The notes: generated by a model not told the origin, from the sequence alone. Positions 35,146 through 43,288 are shown, numbered from the stretch's first letter. The stretch is 64,000 nucleotides of DNA from CAIUPE01 sp037131735 (GCA_037131735.1 JBAXQM010000001.1:62001-126000), one strand, 5' to 3'. A program made the numbers and translations.

Positions 35146-35165
35146 AGAAGCTACTTAAAGCTTCT
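35146..35165. terminator. Hairpin after lpd
   Basis: AGAAGCT (35146-35152) and AGCTTCT (35159-35165) pair around ACTTAA, with a short TT on the + side. It could end the suc transcript or, from the other side, that of the tRNA. U-runs are short, so it is modest. Confidence 0.45.
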
Positions 35166-35171
35166 TTACGA

Positions 35172-35301
35172 TGGCGGAGGGTGTGGGATTCGAACCCACG
35201 AAAGTATGGGCTGTTCAGACTTCGTCTTCGGAGGATTACAGTCTGAACAATACTCTACCGGATTCGGAGTCCGGCGCATTAAGCCACTCTGCCAACCTTC
35301 C
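35172..35301 (-). tRNA. Aberrant Ser-like tRNA with CCG anticodon and hairpin-bearing variable arm
   Basis: A 130-nt tRNA-like gene with encoded CCA. Its acceptor, D, anticodon and T arms are typical of bacterial serine tRNAs, with discriminator G. The anticodon stem CCGGA/TCCGG holds loop CTCCGAA, so positions 34-36 read CCG, which pairs with the arginine codon CGG. The acceptor stem GGAAGGT/ACCCTCC has an A-C mismatch at the fourth pair. The variable arm is normal on both sides (AGTAT ... GCCC ATACT), but a 38-nt insert at 35212-35249 with 10-bp complementary ends interrupts its loop. It could be a decayed tRNA, a processed split form or a missense tRNA; the sequence does not settle this. 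Confidence 0.75.
35212..35249. repeat. 38-nt hairpin insert in the tRNA variable arm
   Basis: TGTTCAGACT (35212-35221) and AGTCTGAACA (35240-35249) are perfect 10-bp inverted repeats with an 18-nt loop. Removing the whole unit leaves a textbook serine-tRNA variable arm with loop GCCC. On the tRNA strand its loop contains CTCCGAA, the same seven bases as the anticodon loop. Confidence 0.8.
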
Positions 35302-35314
35302 TAACCATCGCGAC

Positions 35315-35350
35315 TCGCCCTCGATTGAGAAATCGGGGGCGAATTGTTTT
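35315..35350 (+). terminator. Terminator-like hairpin beyond the aberrant tRNA
   Basis: TCGCCCTCGATT (35315-35326) pairs with AATCGGGGGCGA (35331-35342), a 12-bp stem with one G-T pair around GAGA. It is followed by ATTGTTTTT. On the + strand it could terminate read-through from lpd. On the tRNA strand it lies directly upstream of the tRNA and lacks a U-run. Confidence 0.6.
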
Positions 35351-35516
35351 TGCAACAAATCTTCTTCGTTTTTCAAGAATTTACGTTACGGAAGATCGGC
35401 TATCTGCAGAATATCTCCAGATATTGTGCTAAACTGTGGAAATTGGGGAACAACTATTAAGGCATCATACGTTCAACGGTTGACGTTTTTCTGATTCGAT
35501 AATTCGAACGGCTTCT

Positions 35517-35552
35517 GCCATGGGCGTCGAAAAGCGCTCGATCCATATTTGA
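35517..35552. repeat. Direct repeat copy B (displaced lpd 3' tail)
   Basis: This 36-base copy of the lpd terminus has 35 of 36 bases identical to copy A, including the stop codon. It is not attached to any lpd reading frame. It could mark the far end of an element inserted at the lpd 3' end, or be what is left of a tandem duplication. Confidence 0.85.
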
Positions 35553-35617
35553 GCGTTCGGCGGGCGTAGCATTCGTACGCCTTGATCTCGACAGAATGAC
35601 CGGCCATGGCTTCTGCC

Positions 35618-36175
35618 ATGACCCGCCGCATCGCCAAGGCTTTCTGGTTTCTGCTCGCACTCCTCTTTTTGATCGAGGCGTGGCTGTGGGATCTTGTGCA
35701 GCCGCTGATCGCGCGGTTTGTGCGGCTTATCCCCTATGAGGCGTTCAAAGCGGCGTTGGCGCGCGCGATTTCAAAGCTCCCCGCCGGAATTGTGATTTTC
35801 GTCTTCATCTTGCCGGATGCGCTCTCCTATCCGGTGCAGTTTTTTGCCCTCTGGATGGTCGCCCAAGGCGCCGCTATTTCGGGCACGGCCTTGTTCGTGA
35901 TCGCCAAGGCCTTTGGTCTCATCGGCACATTGATCCTATTTGAGGTCTGTCAGGAGAAGCTCGAAGAGCTCGCATGGTATCGCTGGGTGGCGGCGCAGTT
36001 TTCCCGCGCCCGCGCTTGGGCGCGCGAGCAGGTCGAACCGGCGCGGGTCATCCTTCATGGAGTTCGCACCCGCATCGCGGCGGAAATTAGCCTCCGCACG
36101 GGGCGCGGCGGCCTCCTCGCTTATGCCCGCCGCCTGCGCGCCGGAGTCTCGCGTAAAATGCACAAGGGCCCGTGA
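35618..36175 (+). CDS. Hypothetical membrane protein
   Basis: A 185-residue protein of unknown function. Three hydrophobic segments are visible (roughly 6-28, 52-82 and 85-110), then a basic, Arg-rich tail of about 75 residues that should face the cytoplasm. I start it at the ATG at 35618; an in-frame ATG at 35606 lies within the GGCTTCTGCCATG repeat and would add four residues. No domain is recognised. It lies between the anomalous interval and ffh. Confidence 0.6.
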   Translation: MTRRIAKAFWFLLALLFLIEAWLWDLVQPLIARFVRLIPYEAFKAALARAISKLPAGIVIFVFILPDALSYPVQFFALWMVAQGAAISGTALFVIAKAFGLIGTLILFEVCQEKLEELAWYRWVAAQFSRARAWAREQVEPARVILHGVRTRIAAEISLRTGRGGLLAYARRLRAGVSRKMHKGP

Positions 36176-36334
36176 GGGCCAGTTGGGCGCCCATTTCTTG
36201 ACTCTCCCGCGCCTTTCCCCTATTTCCCCGCTCTATTCATCGACGGTTTCGTCCTTGAGCCACCGCCCGGTCCTTGAGAGGCCGGAGGTCCACGTCCGAC
36301 AGCGCGTTGCGCCCTCGGGCGCGTTTGGCTTTGG

Positions 36335-36354
36335 GGCGTTAAAACGCCGATTTT
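36335..36354 (+). terminator. Small hairpin before ffh
   Basis: GGCGTT and AACGCC pair around AA, followed by GATTTT, 18 bp before the ffh start. A GC-rich stem-like GCGCCCTCGGGCGC lies just upstream (36309-36322). Either may end the upstream transcript or sit in the ffh leader. Weak evidence. Confidence 0.3.
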
Positions 36355-36371
36355 GAACAAAAAGGCGATCC

Positions 36372-37940
36372 ATGTTCGAGAGTCTGAGCGATAAGCTCTC
36401 CGGTATTCTGAACGCTCTCACGCGCCGCGGCGCGTTGAGCGAAGAAGATGTCACGGCAGCGCTGCGCGAAGTTCGCCGGGCCTTGATTGAGGCCGATGTG
36501 GCGCTCGATGTCGTGCGCTCCTTTACCGACAAAGTGCGCGAACGTGCAGTTGGCCAAGAGGTCGTCAAATCTGTCACGCCCGGCCAGATGGTCATCAAGA
36601 TCGTCAACGACGTTCTCGTGGACACGCTCGGCTCCGACGCCGCGCCGATTGATCTTGAAGCGGTGCCGCCGGTGGCCATCCTCATGGTCGGTTTGCAAGG
36701 CTCGGGTAAAACCACTTCGACTGCAAAAATTGCAAAACGCCTCACAGAGAAATCAAAGCGCAAAGTCTTGATGGCCTCGCTTGATACGCGCCGTCCGGCC
36801 GCAATGGAACAGCTCGCAAGTCTCGGCAAGCAATTGTCGATTGAGGTTCTGCCGATTGTTGCCGGCCAAAGCGCCGTGCAGATTACCAAACGCGCGATGG
36901 ATGCCGCACGTCTCGGTGGCTTCGATGTCGTGATGCTCGACACCGCCGGTCGCACAACGGTTGACGAAGCGCTGATGGCAGAAGTGGCGGAAGTCAAAGC
37001 GCTTGCGAAGCCCCATGAAGTCTTGCTCGTCGCCGATGCGCTCACCGGCCAAGACGCAGTCAACACCGCGAAAGCCTTTGAAGAACGCGTGGGTATTACC
37101 GGTATCGTGCTGACACGTGTCGACGGCGATGGCCGTGGCGGTGCGGCGCTTTCCATGCGCGCCATCACCGGCAAGCCGATCAAGCTCGTAGGTGTCGGCG
37201 AAAAAATGGATGCGCTCGAAGAGTTCCATCCCGCGCGTATTGCCAACCGTATTTTGGGCATGGGCGTTATTGTATCGCTCGTCGAAAAAGCGGTCGAGAA
37301 TATCGATCAGGAAAAAGCGATGCGCACCGCCGAGCGGATGCGCAAAGGCCAGTTCGATCTCACCGATATGCGCGATCAATTGCAGCAAATCGAAAAAATC
37401 GGCGGTGTCGGCGGTTTGATGGGCATGATCCCCGGCATCGCCAAAATGAAAAATCAGATTTCTGCCGCGCATCTCGATGGCAAAGTCGTCAAGCAACAAG
37501 TCGCCATCATCAATTCGATGACACCAAGCGAACGCAAAAATCCGGATGTGCTTAAAGCCTCGCGCAAGAAGCGCATCGCATCGGGTGCTGGAGTGTCGGT
37601 GGAACTCGTCAATCGTCTTTTGAAACAGCATCGGCAAATGGCCGACATGATGAAGATGATGGGCCAGAACAAACGCGGCGGGCCGATGGCAGGTCTCGCC
37701 AATATGTTCGGCCTTGGTGGCGGCATGCCGACATCGGGCGCCATTCCTTCCCCGGAAGAAATTGCCGAGATGCAAAAGAAAATGGGTGGCGGCGGCTTGC
37801 CGGAATTTCCGGGCACGAAAGGCGCTGCACCCCAAGGACTTTCGCCAAATGGACTTCCCCCTTTTCCTGGCGGCTTGCCGAAAGGCCCGGGTCTTCCGGG
37901 CCTTGGCGGATTCAATCCGTTCGGAGGAAAGAAGAAATGA
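36372..37940 (+). CDS. ffh: Signal recognition particle protein Ffh
   Basis: A 522-residue SRP54 protein. The N domain is followed by the G domain with GLQGSGKTTST (about 107-117), DTRRPAAMEQL, DTAGRTTVDEALM and TRVDGDGRGGAALS. The methionine-rich M domain (about 300-440) and a Gly/Pro/Met-rich tail to 522 complete it. It targets membrane proteins with 4.5S RNA. First of ffh-rpsP-rimM-trmD. Confidence 0.97.
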   Translation: MFESLSDKLSGILNALTRRGALSEEDVTAALREVRRALIEADVALDVVRSFTDKVRERAVGQEVVKSVTPGQMVIKIVNDVLVDTLGSDAAPIDLEAVPPVAILMVGLQGSGKTTSTAKIAKRLTEKSKRKVLMASLDTRRPAAMEQLASLGKQLSIEVLPIVAGQSAVQITKRAMDAARLGGFDVVMLDTAGRTTVDEALMAEVAEVKALAKPHEVLLVADALTGQDAVNTAKAFEERVGITGIVLTRVDGDGRGGAALSMRAITGKPIKLVGVGEKMDALEEFHPARIANRILGMGVIVSLVEKAVENIDQEKAMRTAERMRKGQFDLTDMRDQLQQIEKIGGVGGLMGMIPGIAKMKNQISAAHLDGKVVKQQVAIINSMTPSERKNPDVLKASRKKRIASGAGVSVELVNRLLKQHRQMADMMKMMGQNKRGGPMAGLANMFGLGGGMPTSGAIPSPEEIAEMQKKMGGGGLPEFPGTKGAAPQGLSPNGLPPFPGGLPKGPGLPGLGGFNPFGGKKK

Positions 37941-37951
37941 ACCGTTTCACC

Positions 37952-37981
37952 CGTCATCGCTTCGCTTCGATCGCAATGACG
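37952..37981. repeat. Short relative of the GTCATTGCGAG repeat
   Basis: CGTCAT (37952) to AATGACG (37981) carries the core TTCGCTTCG.TCGCAATGACG shared with the right end of the repeat at 27221-27305. It lies 12 bp after the ffh stop and before rpsP, so it is again an intergenic insertion inside an operon. Confidence 0.65.
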
Positions 37982-38030
37982 ATAAATAACAATCACCAAC
38001 CAACCTAAACGCAACCAAGGAACCTAAACT

Positions 38031-38414
38031 ATGTCAGTAAAAATTCGTCTCGCCCGTGGTGGTGCAAAGAAGCGTCCGCATTATTCGATCGTTGTCGCCG
38101 ACAGCCGCTATCCGCGTGATGGCCGTTTCATTGAGAAGATCGGCACATTCGATCCGATGAAGCCGAAGGATTCGGCCGAGCGCGTGAAGCTTGATGGTGA
38201 CAAAGCGAAAGCATGGCTCGCCAAGGGTGCACAACCAACCGATCGCGTCGAACGTTTCTTGGAAGCCGCTGGCTTGTGGAAGCGCAAGGCGCGCAGCAAT
38301 CCGGAAAAGATGAAGCCGAAGAAGAAGGCGCAAGAGCGTCTTGATGCCGCCGCAGCCGCTGCTGCAGAAGCCGCCGAGAAGGCTGCCGCTCCGGCAGAAC
38401 CGGCAGCCGAGTAA
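38031..38414 (+). CDS. rpsP: 30S ribosomal protein S16 (bS16)
   Basis: A 127-residue S16 starting MSVKIRLARGGAKKRPHYSI, with RDGRFIEKIGTFDP. Residues 1-80 are the usual protein; the rest is a Lys/Ala-rich extension often seen in alphaproteobacteria. Followed 8 bp later by rimM. Confidence 0.97.
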   Translation: MSVKIRLARGGAKKRPHYSIVVADSRYPRDGRFIEKIGTFDPMKPKDSAERVKLDGDKAKAWLAKGAQPTDRVERFLEAAGLWKRKARSNPEKMKPKKKAQERLDAAAAAAAEAAEKAAAPAEPAAE

Positions 38415-38422
38415 TTCGGCTT

Positions 38423-38965
38423 ATGGCAAAAGCTCTTTCTTCTTCGCGCATCGCGGTGGGCGTATTTGGTGCGCCGCATGGCGTGCGCGGAGAAGTGAGG
38501 CTTAAATCCTATACGGGCGATCCGCTTGCAATTGCCACCTATGCGCCGCTTACGGATGACTCCGGAGAGCGGCGTTTTCGTATCAAATCCATTCGACCGA
38601 TTAAGGACGATATGGTTGTCGTGGCGATCGAAGGCGTATCGGATCGCGACAAAGCCGCGGCTCTCACGCGTAAAGAGATTTTTGTCACGCGCGATCAGTT
38701 GCCACCGCCTGATGAAGATGAATTCTACCACGCCGATCTCATCGGATTGAATGCCGTTGATGATCGCGGTGTTCCTTTCGCTCGCGTGACCGCGCTTCAA
38801 AATTTCGGTGCCGGTGATCTTCTCGAACTCAAGCTGCCTCAGCAACGCGATACTGTGCTCGTACCCTTCACAAAAGCGAATGTACCCAGCATTCAGTTTG
38901 AGAATGATACGATCACCGTCATTCTTCCCGAGAGCATTGACGGGGAAGAGGAACCAAACGCATGA
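38423..38965 (+). CDS. rimM: Ribosome maturation factor RimM
   Basis: A 180-residue RimM with the N-terminal IAVGVFGAPHGVRGEVRLKSYT region and a C-terminal PRC-barrel (DEFYHADLIGLNAV, VLVPFTKANVPSI). It assists 30S head assembly. The stop overlaps the trmD start (ATGA). Confidence 0.96.
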   Translation: MAKALSSSRIAVGVFGAPHGVRGEVRLKSYTGDPLAIATYAPLTDDSGERRFRIKSIRPIKDDMVVVAIEGVSDRDKAAALTRKEIFVTRDQLPPPDEDEFYHADLIGLNAVDDRGVPFARVTALQNFGAGDLLELKLPQQRDTVLVPFTKANVPSIQFENDTITVILPESIDGEEEPNA

Positions 38966-39648
38966 GCGGCTTTCGCGCTGATGTGCTCACCCTGTTTCCC
39001 GAAATGTTTCCGGGCGCGCTCGGCCTCTCACTTGCGGGCGAAGCATTGAAGCAAGGCACATGGTCGCTCGCAGCGCATGACATTCGCGATCATGGCTTAG
39101 GCAAACATCGTGCGGTGGATGATACGCCTGCGGGCGGAGGCGCCGGTATGGTCATCCGTGCCGATGTGCTCGCCGCCGCGATTGATTCAGTCGTCGATGC
39201 AGAAGACACACGCCCGCGTTTGTTGATGAGCCCGCGCGGCAAACCCCTCACGCAAGATTTGGTGCGTGAGTTTGCTAGCGGCGATGGTGTGGTGATCATC
39301 TGCGGTCGCTTTGAAGGCGTTGACGAGCGCGTGATCGAAGGCCGAAACCTAACTGAAGTTTCAATCGGCGATTATATACTTTCTGGCGGAGAACCCGCCG
39401 CACTCGTATTGCTCGATGCAATCGTGCGCTTGCTCCCCGGTGTCATGGGCAAAGCGGAATCGGGTGAAGACGAAAGCTTCGAAAACGGCTTGCTCGAATA
39501 TCCGCATTACACCCGCCCGCGCGAATGGGAAGGCCGAAGCATTCCGGAAATTTTACTCTCCGGCGATCACAAGAAAATTGCCGAATGGCGCCATGCGGAG
39601 AGTGAACGGATTACCCGTGAGAAACGGCCGGATCTCTTAAAGAAATAA
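38962..39648 (+). CDS. trmD: tRNA (guanine-N1)-methyltransferase
   Basis: A 228-residue SPOUT methyltransferase for m1G37. It shows DVLTLFPEMFPG, DDTPAGGGAGMV, ICGRFEGVDERV, SIGDYILSGGEPAA and the LEYPHYTRP loop. It overlaps rimM by four bases. In many bacteria rplS follows; here the next gene lies on the opposite strand. Confidence 0.97.
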   Translation: MSGFRADVLTLFPEMFPGALGLSLAGEALKQGTWSLAAHDIRDHGLGKHRAVDDTPAGGGAGMVIRADVLAAAIDSVVDAEDTRPRLLMSPRGKPLTQDLVREFASGDGVVIICGRFEGVDERVIEGRNLTEVSIGDYILSGGEPAALVLLDAIVRLLPGVMGKAESGEDESFENGLLEYPHYTRPREWEGRSIPEILLSGDHKKIAEWRHAESERITREKRPDLLKK

Positions 39649-39680
39649 TATCTATCATCGCAAGATCGAATATCTTTTGC

Positions 39681-40142
39681 TTATAAGGAAATCCGATCAC
39701 GCGCACGGGCAAGCGACCCTTCAGCCGGTATAACTCCCACTGCTCGGCCAAGACCAAATGTGGGCATGTTGACATAAACATTTTCATAACGCCCCGGTCC
39801 CGAAACATAGGTCTCATGCCAAATTCCGACAGAGTCATCAGTGGCGGCTTTATTGAATGCTTGCCAAGCAGGCAGATGATGGGCGTCACGGTCGAGCGCA
39901 TAATTCATGAGTTGATCGAGCGAACGCCAATACTGCACCAGAATGACGGTACGGCCCACCCACATATCATAATGGAGCAGACCAAGATCGGGGTTAATCG
40001 CCAATTCCTTTAGCATTCGGGGCATGGCTGCCATCACAGGCATCCATTTATCAACACGAAGTGGCTTATTGATACGCATGCCGATAAGAAAGACGGCAAA
40101 CTCGCCATTGATTCGTGCTGTATATCGACCGGCATTAATCAT
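39681..40142 (-). CDS. DUF4188 family protein
   Basis: A 153-residue protein of the DUF4188 family, related to dimeric alpha-beta barrel monooxygenase-like domains. It has NGEFAVFLIGMRINKPL, MWVGRTVILVQYWRSLDQLMNYA and a WHETYVSGPGRYENVYVNMP segment. Function is not known. GGAG lies about 8 bp before the ATG at 40142. It occupies the place where rplS often stands. Confidence 0.75.
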   Translation of the reverse strand: MINAGRYTARINGEFAVFLIGMRINKPLRVDKWMPVMAAMPRMLKELAINPDLGLLHYDMWVGRTVILVQYWRSLDQLMNYALDRDAHHLPAWQAFNKAATDDSVGIWHETYVSGPGRYENVYVNMPTFGLGRAVGVIPAEGSLARARDRISL

Positions 40143-40350
40143 CACTCAGCTCCATTAATTACCTAATGTAATCTTTATGAGTGTGATTTTCTCCAGTCAA
40201 GTGATGTCAAATTCAGTGCAATATTTGCTCTAGCGAAAACACCCATTCGTCGAATCACAGGTTACAAAATGCGAACGAGATACGCTCGAGGCGGTCGGAT
40301 TTAAAGAATAATAAGATCTTCGGTATCAAGGCTTAGGCAATAGAAAATTC

Positions 40351-42279
40351 CTACTGCCTAATGCCTTTTTGCTTCGCCAATCCTTTGCCCTGCAACGCAA
40401 CTTTAATCTCTTCAAGAATTGCAGGATCATCAATCGTTGCGGGCATGGTCCACGCATCACTATCCGCAATCTTCTTCATCGTGCCACGAAGAATTTTACC
40501 CGAGCGTGTTTTAGGAAGACGTTTGATGACCGTTGCAATCTTAAACGCAGCCACGGGACCAATCTTTTCACGAACAAGCGCGACAAGTTCTTTTTCAATC
40601 TGTTCATGCGGCGTGGTGACGCCGGCTTTCAAAACAACGAAGCCGCAAGGCTGTTCACCTTTGAGCGCATCCTTCGCACCAATCACGGCGCATTCGGCAA
40701 CAGCGGGATGACTTGCGAGCACTTCTTCCATACCACCCGTTGAGAGGCGATGACCCGCGACATTAATGATGTCATCCGTGCGGCCCATGATGTAGAGATA
40801 GCCATCTTCATCAACATAGCCCGCATCCGATGTCGAATAGAAGCCGGGATAGGTTGTCAGGTAACTTTCGCGAAAACGGTCATCCGCGTTCCACAAAGTT
40901 GGCAAACATGATGGCGGCATCGGCAATTTGATCACGATGGATCCCATCTTGCCTGCTTCAACCGGATGGCCGCCTTCATCAACAATGCGCACATCATAAC
41001 CGGGCATAGCGACCGTTGGCGAACCATGCTTCACCGGCAATTGACCAAGACCAAACGGATTGCCGGCAATCGCCCAACCGGTTTCAGTTTGCCACCAATG
41101 ATCGATCACGGGAACTGCGAGAATATCTTCAGCCCATTTCACCGTATCGGGATCAGCGCGCTCGCCCGCTAAAAACAGCGCACGAAAATCGTTGAACTTA
41201 TACTTCTTCAATTCTTCCGCATGCGGGTCTTCTTTCCGGATTGCACGGAATGCCGTCGGTGCCGTGAAGAGTGCTTTGACACCATGTTCCGCAATCACAC
41301 GCCAGAATGCGCCCGCATCCGGCGTACCTACAGGCTTGCCTTCATAGACAATTGTCGTCGCACCAATGAGTAGCGGACCATACACAATGTAAGAATGACC
41401 AACGACCCATCCGACATCAGACGCCGACCAAAACACTTCACCCGGATTGATCGAATAAATCGCTTTCATTGTCCAATGAATGGCGACCGCATGACCACCA
41501 TTATCACGGACAACGCCTTTGGGTTTTCCGGTCGTGCCCGATGTGTAGAGAATATAAAGCGGATCGGTTGCTTTAACGGGAACACATTCGCTTGTCTTGC
41601 CGGAAGATTTTGCATCTTGGACGAGTTCCGCCCAATCGAAATCACGCCCTGCTTTCAATGTCGCTTTCTCTTGCGGCCGTTGAAGTACGATAAGCTTTTC
41701 AGGCTTATGCGCCGCAAGCTCAATCGCTTCATCAATGAGAGGCTTGTAGTGCACGACGCGACCAGGCTCGATACCGCATGAGGCGGCAAGAATAAGTTTC
41801 GGATGCGAGTCATCCAAACGCGTCGCGAGTTCACGCGCAGCAAATCCGCCGAACACCACAGAATGGATCGCGCCCACGCGCGCGCAAGCAAGCATCGCAA
41901 TCAAGGCTTCAGGAATCATCGGCATATAGATGACAACACGGTCACCTTTGTGCACCCCGAAATCTTGCAGCACCGCGCCAAGCGCTGAAACTTCATCGCG
42001 CAACTCGCGATAGGAGAGTGTGCGTTTCGTGCCCGTGATCGGGCTATCGTGAATAATCGCAACTTGATCCGGCCGCGTCGCCGCATGACGATCAACCGCA
42101 TTGTAGCAGGTGTTCATCACGCCATCAGGAAACCAGCGGCCATAAACGCCTTGCTTCCCATCGAATACGGTTTGCGGGGGCGTCATCCAGTCGATGGCCT
42201 TTGCCGCCTCACCCCAAAAGCTCGTGGGATCTTTCAAAGAGTGATCATAGATCTCTCGGAAACGCGCGGCATGGCTCAT
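40351..42279 (-). CDS. prpE: Propionyl-CoA synthetase-like acyl-CoA ligase
   Basis: A 642-residue AMP-forming acyl-CoA synthetase. P-loop TSGTTGKPKGVV, the adenylate-binding WWQTETGWAI and the hinge/C-terminal RTDDIINVAGHRLSTGGMEE with KTRSGKILRGTMKK are complete. FWSASDVGWVVGHSYIVYGPLL and the MEEVLASH form resemble PrpE (short-chain, propionate) more than acetyl-CoA synthetase, whose pattern is VEGALVSH-like. It could still take acetate. The ATG at 42279 has a G-rich ribosome binding site; an upstream in-frame start at 42324 is weaker. Confidence 0.85.
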   Translation of the reverse strand: MSHAARFREIYDHSLKDPTSFWGEAAKAIDWMTPPQTVFDGKQGVYGRWFPDGVMNTCYNAVDRHAATRPDQVAIIHDSPITGTKRTLSYRELRDEVSALGAVLQDFGVHKGDRVVIYMPMIPEALIAMLACARVGAIHSVVFGGFAARELATRLDDSHPKLILAASCGIEPGRVVHYKPLIDEAIELAAHKPEKLIVLQRPQEKATLKAGRDFDWAELVQDAKSSGKTSECVPVKATDPLYILYTSGTTGKPKGVVRDNGGHAVAIHWTMKAIYSINPGEVFWSASDVGWVVGHSYIVYGPLLIGATTIVYEGKPVGTPDAGAFWRVIAEHGVKALFTAPTAFRAIRKEDPHAEELKKYKFNDFRALFLAGERADPDTVKWAEDILAVPVIDHWWQTETGWAIAGNPFGLGQLPVKHGSPTVAMPGYDVRIVDEGGHPVEAGKMGSIVIKLPMPPSCLPTLWNADDRFRESYLTTYPGFYSTSDAGYVDEDGYLYIMGRTDDIINVAGHRLSTGGMEEVLASHPAVAECAVIGAKDALKGEQPCGFVVLKAGVTTPHEQIEKELVALVREKIGPVAAFKIATVIKRLPKTRSGKILRGTMKKIADSDAWTMPATIDDPAILEEIKVALQGKGLAKQKGIRQ

Positions 42280-42472
42280 AGCGAGACCCCCCTTAAGTCC
42301 TTTTTTCTGATGCAGCTCTAGCATCCAGAGACCGAAGCGTCAGGCAAGACTTTGGGCGCACAATTCCGCATCACACCCGCCCTTTTGCAGGGCTTGTATG
42401 CCGCGCCGAACGATTGCAAAGGTCAAATTCAGGCGTCACTCTGCCTACCCAGCACTCAAAGCCTTACGTTCA

Positions 42473-43234
42473 ATGACCAGCATCATCAGCGATCCGCTCT
42501 TTTATCTCGCCGCCATTCCGGCCGTGATTCTCATGGGTCTTGCGAAAGGGGGATTTGCGGGATTGGGGCTGATTGCCATTCCGCTGATGGCGCTGGTTGT
42601 CTCCCCCGTGAAAGCCGCCGCGTTAATGCTGCCTATCCTGATTGTGCAGGATATGGTCTCGACATGGGCCTATCGGCGCGACTTTGACAAACGCAATTTG
42701 CTTATCATGCTGCCCGGTTGCCTGATCGGCGTATTTCTCGGCTGGCTGATGGCCGCGCATGTGTCGGACGAGCTCGTGAAACTCGGCGTTGGAATTATCT
42801 CGGTTGTCTTCGTCGTCATCTATTGGCGTCGTCGCCATGTGAGTGGGGATCCGATCCTCGGCAAGGTCGGGCCCGGCATTGCATGGGGTGCGGTCGCAGG
42901 TTTTACGAGTTTTGTGGCGCATGCGGGCGGGCCGCCCTTCCAAGTCTATGTGATGCCGCAACGATTGGCGCCACAGACCTATGTCGGCACGTCGACATGG
43001 TTTTTTACCATCACCAATCTCATCAAAGTTGTGCCCTATTTTCTACTCGGCCAATTCTCGACCGAAAATCTCGGCACATCGAGCGCTTTATTTCCGGTAG
43101 CGCTTGTCTCGACATTGGCCGGCGTCTGGCTTGTCCGGCGCATTGAGCCGTCACGCTTTTATACGATCATCTACACGCTCACCTTCATTGTTGGCGCGAA
43201 GCTGATTTATGATGCGACGCCGCATCTTTTTTGA
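42473..43234 (+). CDS. TauE/SafE family sulfite/anion exporter
   Basis: A 253-residue membrane protein with about eight hydrophobic segments. GLAKGGFAGLGLIAIPLM and the second-repeat FTSFVAHAGGPPFQVY are the TauE/SafE signature. Substrate is unknown; the sulfur context at 15.6-16.8 kb is not adjacent. Start chosen at the ATG at 42473; upstream residues lack family support. Divergent from prpE. Confidence 0.85.
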   Translation: MTSIISDPLFYLAAIPAVILMGLAKGGFAGLGLIAIPLMALVVSPVKAAALMLPILIVQDMVSTWAYRRDFDKRNLLIMLPGCLIGVFLGWLMAAHVSDELVKLGVGIISVVFVVIYWRRRHVSGDPILGKVGPGIAWGAVAGFTSFVAHAGGPPFQVYVMPQRLAPQTYVGTSTWFFTITNLIKVVPYFLLGQFSTENLGTSSALFPVALVSTLAGVWLVRRIEPSRFYTIIYTLTFIVGAKLIYDATPHLF

Positions 43235-43288
43235 CTCCGGAAAGCTGCGTCTGGCATTTCGCCCCGCAAAAGACTACATAGAGAGGGC

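Larger units (their letters stand above)
35099..35605. other. Non-coding interval between lpd and the membrane-protein gene
   Basis: 507 bases without a credible protein gene. Contents: a hairpin just after lpd (35146-35165), the aberrant Ser-like tRNA (35172-35301), a terminator-like hairpin (35315-35350), an AT-rich stretch (about 35343-35500), a copy of the lpd 3' end (35517-35552), and two copies of GGCTTCTGCCATG (35510-35522, 35608-35620). Any + strand reading through the tRNA region is antisense to the tRNA and should be ignored. Confidence 0.7.

Noticed and set aside
35122..35494. Short + strand reading frames across the tRNA interval (for example one containing GVGFEPTK)
   Set aside because: They are antisense translations of the tRNA; the GVGFEPT pattern is a well-known artefact of tRNA T-arms.
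36753..37835. A 360-codon reading frame antisense to ffh (and a 342-codon one at 36233-37261)
   Set aside because: Both lie opposite the conserved ffh gene, show no recognisable domain, and arise from codon bias on the coding strand.
40333..40370. Hairpin TTAGGCAATAG / CTACTGCCTAA followed by T-run near the prpE 3' end
   Set aside because: The right arm overlaps the prpE stop codon and the T-run is on the opposite strand from the gene it would need to terminate, so I did not call it a terminator.
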